Source: Winogradskyella sp. (lineage in GTDB: Bacteria > Bacteroidota > Bacteroidia > Flavobacteriales > Flavobacteriaceae). Taken from it: a DNA stretch of 54,752 nucleotides. This document shows, one piece after another, positions 25,050-32,855 of this stretch. Made by a program: the position numbers and the translations under genes. Where the stretch lies: positions 1-54,752 of the forward strand of contig JAOEWO010000014.1 of assembly GCA_028383925.1 (NCBI GenBank), given 5' to 3'. The stretch's first letter is position 1. Each line of letters starts with the position of its first letter. The notes below the pieces were generated by a model. The model saw only the letters and a list, made by a program, of their open reading frames with translations, was not told the DNA's origin and ran no database searches.

Positions 25050-25469
25050 TTAGTTTGGAACGTTATCAGAACGTAACATTAGTCTTAAAACAAAAATACC
25101 TATTCTAGCAATCACAAAAGAGAGTAAACCAAACGTTGCTGTTAAAAGTGAGACTTTTAATCCTCCTGCAAAAATTGATGGATCAGGGTTTCCCATTGCC
25201 TCAACAGAATCAAAAGCTGTTATTAACCCAATTACTGAGCCTAAAAAACCTAATACCAATCCTAGCAAACTCGAATCTACTGTTAATTTAAGCATTTTCT
25301 CAACTTGATATTTATCTTTTTTTAAACTTACAAATCCTTTAATTAAAAGCCCTATAGACAGTAACAGACATACTAAAATAAGTGACATAAAAAATGGTCC
25401 ACCTTCAGTAAAGCGGTCTACAAATTGAAGTGGCACTGCTAAGAATTTTGAAATAATAAATTCGTTCAT
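25050..25469 (-). CDS. small MotA/TolQ/ExbB proton-channel family protein
   Basis: 139 residues, about 60-90 shorter than typical ExbB or TolQ. Three hydrophobic helices: FFMSLILVCLLLSIGLLIKG (about 25-44), SLLGLVLGFLGSVIGLITAF (about 68-87), LKVSLLTATFGLLSFVIARI (about 104-123). The last two match the ExbB pore helices, including the small-residue pattern and GLKVSLLTATFG. The large cytoplasmic loop is mostly missing. No ExbD/TolR-type partner lies nearby. A TAAGTTTG promoter box is at 25504-25497. It is co-transcribed with the esterase; the pair faces a LytS/LytTR system. Confidence 0.85.
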   Translation of the reverse strand: MNEFIISKFLAVPLQFVDRFTEGGPFFMSLILVCLLLSIGLLIKGFVSLKKDKYQVEKMLKLTVDSSLLGLVLGFLGSVIGLITAFDSVEAMGNPDPSIFAGGLKVSLLTATFGLLSFVIARIGIFVLRLMLRSDNVPN

Positions 25470-25659
25470 AATTGATGATTTTAATTAAACATGTGTCAAA
25501 CTTAAAACTTCTATTGTTTTAAACTATTAAAATGCGATAAACGACTGCTTTAAGTAGCGATTAAGCAAAATGGCTAAATCCATTACTAAATACGTCATTC
25601 GTCTATAAATGAAAAATTCCCTTGAAAAATATAGTATTATTGTACCGCAGAGCTACTAA

Positions 25660-26718
25660 ATGATTAAAAAGAAATTTATAATAAATAAATTAGGACAAGG
25701 ACTGTTACATCTCATATTTTGGTGTGCTGTGCTATTATTCTTCACCTATTTCTTTGGTGCAGGGTACAATAATTTTGATGATACATTAGTCTATTCACTT
25801 TTCTTAATGCCAATAACAATAGCTTTAACTTACGTGTCTATCTACAAGTTGATACCAGATTATCTAGTTACAAAGCGCTATTTTCATTTTGTACTCTACA
25901 GCACGTATACGCTTATCATTTCTACTTACTTAGTTATGGTATCTGTTTTCTTTAGTCTTATTTTTATTTCAAATTTCGACTATAACGACATGAATCCGTT
26001 AACTCGTAATATTCTTTTCGTTATGACGGGAATATATCTGATTACTTTCATTGTCAGTGCCTTTAAACTTATGAAATTAAATAGTGCAGCTACAAAACGC
26101 GCTAAAACATTAGAAACAAAGATTCTTGAGACGCAACTGCAACTTAAAGCACAAGAACTAAAGTATTTAAAGCTTCAAATTCATCCACATTTTTTATTTA
26201 ATACCTTAAACACGTTATATGGTTTTGCTCTAAAAAAAGCAGATGAAACGCCCGAAATGATATTAAAACTTTCTAATTTACTAGACTACCTACTCTATCA
26301 AGTCGATAAACCATTTGTAAGCCTAGAAGAGGAAATTAACCATATAAAAGATTACATTAGTTTAGAACAGATGCGTTTTAATGATACTTTAAAAGTTAAT
26401 TTAATTACTAAAAACTGTACTAAAGCTATGGCTGTTGCACCAATGCTCTTTTTGCCTTTTGTAGAAAATAGTTTTAAGCATGGTAAAATTAAAGATGGCA
26501 AGCTTACTATTACAATTACATTTAAATGTGAAAAGAATAGCATTCATTTTAGTATAACAAACTCACATGATAAATCTACTATAAACGCACCTGGAATTGG
26601 CCTGGAAAATATAAAGAAACGCTTAAAATTACTTTACAAAAACACCTACAACTTAGCTATTGTTGAAACTAATGAATTATATGAAGTACAACTAAAACTA
26701 GCATTAAACAATGACTAA
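25660..26718 (+). CDS. LytS-type sensor histidine kinase
   Basis: 352 residues. Four membrane helices in the first 140 residues, with very short outside loops, then a coiled linker (about 143-170) and the His_kinase domain. The H-box KLQIHPHFLFNTLN has the phospho-acceptor at His175, and the N-box is LPFVENSFKHG. The ATPase G-box is GIGLENIKKRLKLLY. This is the kinase class that pairs with LytTR regulators. The response-regulator gene starts inside its last codons (8-base overlap at 26711-26718). The lack of an outside sensor domain suggests sensing within the membrane, perhaps of potential or lipid state. Confidence 0.95.
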   Translation: MIKKKFIINKLGQGLLHLIFWCAVLLFFTYFFGAGYNNFDDTLVYSLFLMPITIALTYVSIYKLIPDYLVTKRYFHFVLYSTYTLIISTYLVMVSVFFSLIFISNFDYNDMNPLTRNILFVMTGIYLITFIVSAFKLMKLNSAATKRAKTLETKILETQLQLKAQELKYLKLQIHPHFLFNTLNTLYGFALKKADETPEMILKLSNLLDYLLYQVDKPFVSLEEEINHIKDYISLEQMRFNDTLKVNLITKNCTKAMAVAPMLFLPFVENSFKHGKIKDGKLTITITFKCEKNSIHFSITNSHDKSTINAPGIGLENIKKRLKLLYKNTYNLAIVETNELYEVQLKLALNND

Positions 26719-27421
26719 AACTATCTCTTGTATTGTTGTTGACGATGAAGCTATTGCACGAGATATCATCACCACTCACCTATTAAAAATAGATAATATT
26801 GAAATTGTTGCGCAATGTAAAAATGCTATTGAAGCTTTTAGTTATGCCAGTACTCACAAAGTTGATTTAGTTTTTTTAGATATTAATATGCCAGAGCTAT
26901 CAGGTATAGCATTTGCTAAATCAATACATAAAGACATTAAAGTTATTTTTACAACTGCTTATAGAGATTATGCGGTTGATGGATTTGATTTACAAGCCGT
27001 AGATTATTTATTAAAACCTATTGCTTTTGAGCGTTTACTAAAAGCTGTGAACCGCTATTTTGAAGTCACATCTCAACTTGATAACACAAAAAAAGAAAGT
27101 AATGCGCCTGTTGATTTTATTTTTGTGCGCTCTGACCGAAAAATGGTAAAAGTAGATTTTGATGCTATTATATATATTGAAAGCTACAGTGACTACATAA
27201 AGATACACCTGAAAAATAAAATACTAGTTACAAGAGAAACGATCACAGCTATTGAGGCCAAAATCCCTAAAAAACAATTCTTAAGAATTCATAGATCTTA
27301 TATCATTTGTATTTCAAAAATTGAAGCATTTACGAATGAATATGTTACAATTAACGGTATAGTATTGTCTGTTAGTCGAAGTTATAAGAAAGAAGTTTTA
27401 AAAGAGTTGGAAAAGTTTTAA
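26711..27421 (+). CDS. LytTR family response regulator
   Basis: 236 residues. Receiver domain: Asp11/Asp12, phospho-acceptor Asp57 in LVFLDINMPELSG, Thr81-82, and Lys102 in YLLKPI. LytTR DNA-binding domain from about 135 to 236: FVRSDRKMVKVDFDAIIYIES, YSDYIKIH, then the FLRIHRSYI motif. Overlaps the kinase gene, so the two form a standard two-component pair. Likely targets are adjacent: the divergent MotA/TolQ-esterase operon starts 190 bp upstream of the kinase. LytTR sites (pairs of about 9 bp) were not confidently found. Confidence 0.96.
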   Translation: MTKTISCIVVDDEAIARDIITTHLLKIDNIEIVAQCKNAIEAFSYASTHKVDLVFLDINMPELSGIAFAKSIHKDIKVIFTTAYRDYAVDGFDLQAVDYLLKPIAFERLLKAVNRYFEVTSQLDNTKKESNAPVDFIFVRSDRKMVKVDFDAIIYIESYSDYIKIHLKNKILVTRETITAIEAKIPKKQFLRIHRSYIICISKIEAFTNEYVTINGIVLSVSRSYKKEVLKELEKF

Positions 27422-27488
27422 CTTTAGATACTTAACTGTCAAAATATAGCGTTATGGTTATATTTACTATTTTTTTTTAAACCGCTTA

Positions 27489-28079
27489 ATGAACGATTAT
27501 CTTCACAACACGATACCAAACTTAAAACCCTTTAACTTTGAGCGGCATTACAACTCACATTTTATAAATACACCTTGGGTTTTGGTAAACGGTATTTCTA
27601 AGAAAAAATCCATTTATACGTTTAAAACAGATAATATTCTCGAAATTGAACGAAAAGATAACACCATAAAAACAACCTGGAATCTCAATATAGAAAATGT
27701 CTTCTCTATAGCCACTGAAGACGGTTTAATTAGAGTTAAAGCCTATTTTAAAGATGATGATATTTTGGTTTTAAACAATGAACACAAAGAAGAATTTGCG
27801 CTTTATATAAATACTACCAATTATAATGAAGACCTTAACTCTGTAGAAGATATTAAAGCATTTTTAAAAGAAAAATATAAAAAGAAAGTAAGCACTGTAA
27901 TTTACGATCACGAATTCTATTATATAGAAAAGTCTAAAGAATTTGGACCATTTAAGGTAGAGATTCTATCTAAAATGGTAAAAAACGAAGAAATTAGCGC
28001 CTATTGTTTTGTAAGAGATATTAATGAAACTGATTACAGCAAACGCCTTCGTATTTACGATTTAATACAAGAATTGTAG
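27489..28079 (+). CDS. hypothetical protein with GYF_2/DUF4339-like C-terminus
   Basis: 196 residues, soluble, no signal peptide. Residues about 1-130 are beta-rich with repeated Ile/Thr/Asn strands and an aromatic start (LKPFNFERHYNSHFINTPW); I do not recognise this part. Residues about 142-180 (YYIEKSKEFGPFKVEILSK, MVKNEEISAYCFVRD) resemble the GYF_2 (DUF4339) module: strand, G-P, helix, then a short strand. Such modules bind short peptides or act as adaptors. It follows the LytTR gene by 67 nt and may be read with it. Confidence 0.7.
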   Translation: MNDYLHNTIPNLKPFNFERHYNSHFINTPWVLVNGISKKKSIYTFKTDNILEIERKDNTIKTTWNLNIENVFSIATEDGLIRVKAYFKDDDILVLNNEHKEEFALYINTTNYNEDLNSVEDIKAFLKEKYKKKVSTVIYDHEFYYIEKSKEFGPFKVEILSKMVKNEEISAYCFVRDINETDYSKRLRIYDLIQEL

Positions 28080-28091
28080 AATACACAGCTA

Positions 28092-28478
28092 TTAGTTTGC
28101 TTTATACAGATCGTATTTTGCCAATTCAATCTTTACAGTAGCTTCCCAAAACTCTTGTGTTTCTGTTTTAGAACCGCGTTTTGTTTCGTCATCATAACGT
28201 TCTTGTCTTTTTTCTAAATCGTTAAATATTTTTTTAAAAATTTGCTCTGCTTCATGAGAATTTTCTGCTGTAATATTAAAATCGGTTAACGCTTTTCTCA
28301 ATTTTCTAGAATATATTTCGGTGATATCGAAATGAATTTGTTCGTGTCTTAAAACATAGTCTGTTTTGGCATCTGGTAACACCCAACTTTTACGTGTATA
28401 AAACGTACATTTTATAAACAACTTTCCGTTTTTAAACAAGTTAACACCAGACTCATAACCAAAACCAGCAAAAGTCAT
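28092..28478 (-). pseudogene. DUF922-type zinc-protease-like domain, C-terminal half of a TAG-split gene
   Basis: From the first ATG at 28478 this gives 128 residues, but the reading frame is open without a stop back to 28553, and 28554-28556 is the TAG that ends the upstream lipoprotein frame. The codons in between read SASRKLTWADFKAPPD, which is the usual N-terminal strand of DUF922 proteins. The domain holds LRHEQIHFDITEIYSRKL, an HExxH motif typical of zinc peptidases. So the natural protein was probably one lipoprotein of about 277 residues, with TGG (Trp) changed to TAG. The half could be made alone from 28478 only without its first strand. Confidence 0.7.
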
Positions 28479-28553
28479 AGCTAATGTATTTGGATGTGAT
28501 GCTGTATCTGGTGGTGCTTTAAAATCAGCCCAAGTTAATTTACGGCTAGCACT

Positions 28554-28925
28554 CTACTCTATTTCATTTTCATACGGTTTTGGGTTTGCTACTTTATAAA
28601 TATCAGCCCATAACCTAAAACAAGTACTTTTTTTATCTGGTGCTGCTTGTTTGGTAATTTTAATAATATTTGCACCAAAACTACGAGCCATAGCCTTTAA
28701 GTTTTGTATATTCTCATAGTACGTACAGTTTTCTGAAAAACCACCATCTACAGCTTTTAACTCGCCTACTTTTTCGCCATCAATAACTTGATCATCAGCA
28801 TTATCCAAAACAATAACCAATGCGTTTGTTGATAAGGCTGGTAATCCTTTTGTGATATTACTTCTCAGTTTAGGTGCACACGCCACTAGCGTAATACATA
28901 ACCATAAAATGCTTAATTTATTCAT
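28554..28925 (-). CDS. lipoprotein, N-terminal half of a TAG-split gene
   Basis: 123 residues. Lipoprotein signal MNKLSILWLCITLVAC (Cys16). The small mature domain has VIVLDNADDQVIDGEKVGEL, FSENCTYYENIQNLKAMARS, FGANIIKITKQ and KSTCFRLWADIYKV: a Cys-Cys pair and an alpha/beta layout similar to the RcsF/DUF4156 kind of envelope domain. The frame ends at TAG (28556-28554) and continues in the same frame into the DUF922 domain, so this is probably the front part of one longer gene. The domain is complete and could fold alone. No function is known. Confidence 0.7.
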   Translation of the reverse strand: MNKLSILWLCITLVACAPKLRSNITKGLPALSTNALVIVLDNADDQVIDGEKVGELKAVDGGFSENCTYYENIQNLKAMARSFGANIIKITKQAAPDKKSTCFRLWADIYKVANPKPYENEIE

Positions 28926-28947
28926 TTAATTAAGATCTGTTTTCCAT

Positions 28948-28979
28948 AAAAAAAGCAAACCTTTTAAGTTTGCTTTTTT
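28948..28979. terminator. terminator between lpdA and lipoprotein gene
   Basis: AAAAAAAGCAAAC (28948-28960), a short loop, then GTTTGCTTTTTT (28968-28979). T-run in both directions. It ends the lpdA transcript, whose stop codon is 29 nt away, before the next minus-strand gene. Confidence 0.85.
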
Positions 28980-29007
28980 ATAATATATTTTATTTTAAGC
29001 TTGTAAA

Positions 29008-30408
29008 TTAAACATGTAAAGCTCTATCATCAGTGGCCGCTAATGCCGCTTCTTTAATGGCTTCTGCAAATGTTGGATGTGCGTGCGACATGCGCGAAAT
29101 GTCTTCAGCAGAGGCTCTAAATTCCATAGCTGTAACGGCTTCTGCAATTAAATCTGCACAACGTGCACCTATCATGTGCACACCTAAAACTTCATCTGTT
29201 GTTTTATCTGCTAAGATTTTTACAAAACCATCAATATCTCCACTTGCTCTGGCTCTTCCTAAAGCTCTAAAAGGAAACTGACCAGCTTTGTATGCTATAC
29301 CTGCTTCTTTTAATTCTTCTTCTGTTTTACCAACAGCAGCAACTTCTGGCCATGTGTAAACAACACCTGGTATTAAGTTATAGTCTATATGTGGTTTTTG
29401 GCCTGCTATAGTTTCTGCAACAAATACACCTTCCTCTTCAGCCTTGTGTGCTAACATAGCACCTTTAATAACATCACCTATAGCATAAATATTAGATGTG
29501 GTCGTTTGTAAATGCGCGTTAACTTCTACTTGGCCTCTATCGTTAATATTTACACCTGCGGCTTTAGCATTTAAACCATCTGTGTAAGGGCGACGCCCAA
29601 CAGAGATTAAACAATAATCACCTTTAAACTCAACAACTTCACCTTTTTTATTCTCAGCTTTTACAATAACTTCGTCACCAACACGCTCAACAGATTGAAC
29701 TTTGTGAGACATCATCATTTTACACTTCGCCTTCTTAAAAACTTTATTGAGCTCTTTAGATAAGCCAGCATCCATTGTTGGTAAAATACGGTCTTGGTAC
29801 TCTATAACCGAAACTTGAGAACCCAGTCTGTAATAAACTTGGCCTAACTCTAAACCTATAACTCCACCACCAATAACAATCATGTGTGTTGGAATTTCTT
29901 TAAGTTTTAAAGCCTCAGTAGATGTAATAATACGTTCTTTATCTAGCGCAATAAATGGTAAATTGCTAGGTTTAGATCCTGTAGCAATAATGGTGTTTTT
30001 AGCTTCAATTTCACCAGCATCTTTACCTTCTATTTTAATATGTGTAGCGTCTATAAAAGAACCTAAACCTTCATAAACATCTATTTTATTTTTCTTCATT
30101 AAAAAATCTATACCACCAGTTGTTTGGTCTACAACAGTTTGTTTACGACCAATCATCTTTTCGAGATTTACTTTAATATCTCCCGGTATTTCAATACCAT
30201 GTTCTTCAAAATGTTTAGTAGCTTCTTCGTAGTGGTGAGATGAACTTAGTAACGCCTTACTCGGTATACAACCTACATTTAAACAAGTACCACCAAGTGT
30301 TGCATATTTTTCAATAATTGCAGTTTTCATGCCTAATTGTGCACAGCGAATTGCTGCTACATAGCCACCAGGACCTGAACCTATTATTGCTACATCGTAT
30401 GAATTCAT
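29008..30408 (-). CDS. lpdA: dihydrolipoyl dehydrogenase (E3)
   Basis: 466 residues from the ATG at 30408, where the FAD fold begins at once (MNSYDVAIIGSGPGGYVAA); a start at 30453 would add an unneeded leader. It reoxidises dihydrolipoamide in the pyruvate, 2-oxoglutarate or branched-chain dehydrogenase complexes, or the glycine cleavage system. The redox-active pair is in GGTCLNVGCIPSKALL, the NAD fold in MIVIGGGVIGLELGQVY, FAD end motif NIYAIGDV, and the catalytic His-Glu in SHAHPTFAEAIKEAAL at the end. Its distance from other complex genes suggests it serves several complexes. Confidence 0.97.
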   Translation of the reverse strand: MNSYDVAIIGSGPGGYVAAIRCAQLGMKTAIIEKYATLGGTCLNVGCIPSKALLSSSHHYEEATKHFEEHGIEIPGDIKVNLEKMIGRKQTVVDQTTGGIDFLMKKNKIDVYEGLGSFIDATHIKIEGKDAGEIEAKNTIIATGSKPSNLPFIALDKERIITSTEALKLKEIPTHMIVIGGGVIGLELGQVYYRLGSQVSVIEYQDRILPTMDAGLSKELNKVFKKAKCKMMMSHKVQSVERVGDEVIVKAENKKGEVVEFKGDYCLISVGRRPYTDGLNAKAAGVNINDRGQVEVNAHLQTTTSNIYAIGDVIKGAMLAHKAEEEGVFVAETIAGQKPHIDYNLIPGVVYTWPEVAAVGKTEEELKEAGIAYKAGQFPFRALGRARASGDIDGFVKILADKTTDEVLGVHMIGARCADLIAEAVTAMEFRASAEDISRMSHAHPTFAEAIKEAALAATDDRALHV

Positions 30409-30594
30409 TTGTTTAGTTTTTATTGTTTTAAAAAGGTGACATGTTGTTCGCAATCTATCAATCTCTTTGCTAATAATGCGTTTAACATGTGCGTTTCATA
30501 ACGTAATTTTAATATGATTACATATGAAAACAAAAATACAATTTAGATTAAAGATTTACGAATTTTTAAAACCTATAATTATAAATAAGTAATA

Positions 30595-32075
30595 TTATTT
30601 TTTAGTTTTAATATCATTTAAAACCCATTTTAATTCTGGATCAATAGAATTTAATCTATCGTTATGGGTTGGTACTATTTTTATATCTGGTTTTACACCA
30701 AATCCGTCTGGCTCGGTTTTAAATTTAGAATCTATATGCATTAACCCTATTCTTGCTTTTACTTTTGTGTTTGGTAATTCGTAGATTTTATATATGCCAG
30801 CAACGGTACCATTGTAGGCTCCACCAGTTTCTTCACCAACAAATATGGCTCTATTGCTTCCTTTTAATTGCGTTGATAAAACAGATGATGCCGAGAATGA
30901 ATTACCATTAATTAACACGTATATTTTACCTTTAAAGTTTAACGGTTTTGGCTCTTGTTCTTTTGAAGATTTAAACCTGTAATACAATTGCCCATCCTTT
31001 TTGCTTACTCTAAGAATATCTGCCACGGCTAAACCAGGTGACAATAAACCTGCCACAAGTTTTGATCCAAAACTTCTAGAATTACTCATTAAACTTTTAA
31101 GCACCGGAAATCTTGTATTTATTTCACTTTTATTAATAAACGTATAATTTGTATTTGTGAGGTAAGAATATAAATAGTCTATTTCATCTAAACGACCACC
31201 AAAATTATTTCTTAAATCTATAACTAAAGTTTTTGTTTTTAAAGAATCTAGTGTTGTAAAGGTTTCGTCATAAAAAGGTTCAAATTTGCCATTTTTAAAG
31301 CCTTTAATTTTTAACAATGCTACGGTACTGTCATTACCTATAAAACTTAAACTTCTTGTGTTTTCTTTGGTTTTATAGTCGTAACCATACTTATGTCTTT
31401 CTTTAAGTTTCTTTTTCCATTTTAGCTTTTTATAAACGTAGAATCTAAATTTTTAAACGTAATTTTAAGACTATCAAAACGGCCAACATCGTAACTGTAA
31501 TAACTTAAAATACGCTTGCCAATTACTCTATTATAAAACGTTGTATTGTAACCGTCTGAAGCGACTCTTTTTTTATACGTGTTCATTAAATCATTAATAT
31601 TATGATCTTCTATTTTTAACACTTCTGCATTAATTAGTAATGAGTCGTTACCTTTAGCGTTAGCGACAATAAGCTTGTCTTCTACGTATTCAAAATCTAG
31701 ATTATTAACATCAAATTTCATTAAATTTAGTGCTTTGCGCTCTTTTTTATCTCGCTTTTTTGATGGTGGTGAGACCGACATATGACCTTGACCAACAGAC
31801 TTTGTAACTGTAGCTAATTTTTTATAGAATGTACGACTTGTAATTGGCCGATTTATGGCTTTTTTTAAGCTATCGAATTTATAGTCTAATGTTTCTTTTA
31901 AATTTAACTGATACAAACGCGGATGTAACCGTTGCAGTTGTTTGTAAACCTTATCTATGTCTTTATGTATAGCCTCTACAGAATGTAGTTTGGTAACTTG
32001 TTCGTTATGTTTTTCTATACTAGCAAAAGATGTAATAAATACCGCAATACTAAATAATTGTAAAAGTTTCTTCAT
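30595..32075 (-). pseudogene. S41 family peptidase split by a frameshift
   Basis: Two frames make one protein. The first (32075 to 31422, 217 residues) has a signal peptide and the S41 N-terminal helical domain, with VGQGHMSVSPPSKK. It ends at TAA in the context TTTATAAAAAGCTAA (about 31430-31444). The second frame, one base back, is open from there (LKWKKKLKERHKYGYDY...) and runs to 30595. It holds TLVIDLRNNFGGRLDE and the nucleophile region LINGNSFSASSVLST. Restoring one base gives about 493 residues, the usual length. The peptidase would be periplasmic. As it stands the protein cannot be complete; a sequence error is possible. No good slippery heptamer is seen. Confidence 0.82.
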
Positions 32076-32235
32076 TTAACTAGTCTGTTTTTATAAAATA
32101 AGGGTTCATTAATATAGACGCAAAAACATGGTTAAAGGTTGCCTACTACATTTAATAAACATACCAAAGCAACTTAACCATAAGCTTATAACAATAGAAA
32201 AACACGATAAACTTATAAGATGTAATTTATAAAAA

Positions 32236-32694
32236 TTATAATGTAATGGCTGTTGTATGTTTTACTTCATTAATCATAAACATACTGTGCGTACTGCCTA
32301 TATGATCAATTTTTGTGAGTTTTTTAACCATAAAATCTCTAAACGCTTCCATATCTGTAACTAAAACTTTTAGTAAATAATCATAATCACCACTAAGATG
32401 GTAACACTCTAAAACTTCGTCTAGCTTATTAACTTCGCGCTCAAACTTAACTACATAATCTTGCGTATGTTGCACCAATTTAATATGGCAAAACGCAACA
32501 AAATCCTTTTGCACCTTACGCTTATCAACCAACGCTACATATTTACTTATAATACCATTATGCTCTAATTTTTTAATACGCTCGTAAATTGCAGTTACTG
32601 ATAAATTTAATTTATTAGATAGTGCTTTATTAGTTTGCTTACTGTCTTCTTGAAGTAATTGTATTAATTTTCTGTCGGTTGCATCAAATACCAT
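32236..32694 (-). CDS. Lrp/AsnC family transcriptional regulator
   Basis: 152 residues. N-terminal helix-turn-helix at about 5-50 (ATDRKLIQLLQEDSKQTNKA, LSNKLNLSVTAIYERIKKLE), then the RAM ligand domain at about 65-145 (FVAFCHIKLV, LECYHLSGDYDYLLKVL). These proteins form octamers and sense amino acids. The gene is divergent from the PLP-dependent enzyme at 32856, a common arrangement in which the regulator controls its neighbour. A 14-bp palindrome sits 18 bp before its start codon, probably its own operator. Confidence 0.95.
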   Translation of the reverse strand: MVFDATDRKLIQLLQEDSKQTNKALSNKLNLSVTAIYERIKKLEHNGIISKYVALVDKRKVQKDFVAFCHIKLVQHTQDYVVKFEREVNKLDEVLECYHLSGDYDYLLKVLVTDMEAFRDFMVKKLTKIDHIGSTHSMFMINEVKHTTAITL

Positions 32695-32711
32695 AATTGT
32701 AATTTTTCGGA

Positions 32712-32725
32712 ATAATACGTATTAT
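32712..32725. promoter_or_regulatory. palindromic operator candidate upstream of Lrp-type gene
   Basis: ATAATACGTATTAT is a perfect 14-bp palindrome in the 161-bp space between the Lrp-type gene and the PLP enzyme gene. Lrp/AsnC sites are often AT-rich dyads of about 13-15 bp. It would suit autoregulation and shared control. Confidence 0.5.
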
Positions 32726-32798
32726 AAATAAAACTACAGAAATAAAATCTATTATACCATGTATTATTAGTTTTTTAAACCAAAATAAACTCTTACTA

Positions 32799-32829
32799 TT
32801 GATTATTATTCTATAAACAATGAAATTTG
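32799..32829 (+). promoter_or_regulatory. promoter of PLP-dependent enzyme gene
   Basis: TTG (32799-32801), a 20-bp spacer and GAAATTTG (32822-32829), one base off TAnnTTTG. The start would lie near 32836, giving a leader of about 20 nt before the ATG at 32856. Confidence 0.5.
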
Positions 32830-32855
32830 ATAGAATCAACTAAATAAATAGTAAT

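Noticed and set aside
28554..28556. TAG read as pyrrolysine or a recoded amino acid
   Set aside because: TAG is a normal terminator of several genes in the window, such as the 2652-3773 lipoprotein and the DUF2007 gene, and pyl genes are not expected in this group.
31425..31450. Programmed -1 frameshift in the S41 gene
   Set aside because: The sequence AT-AAA-AGC does not form a proper slippery heptamer and no downstream structure is evident; an indel is simpler.
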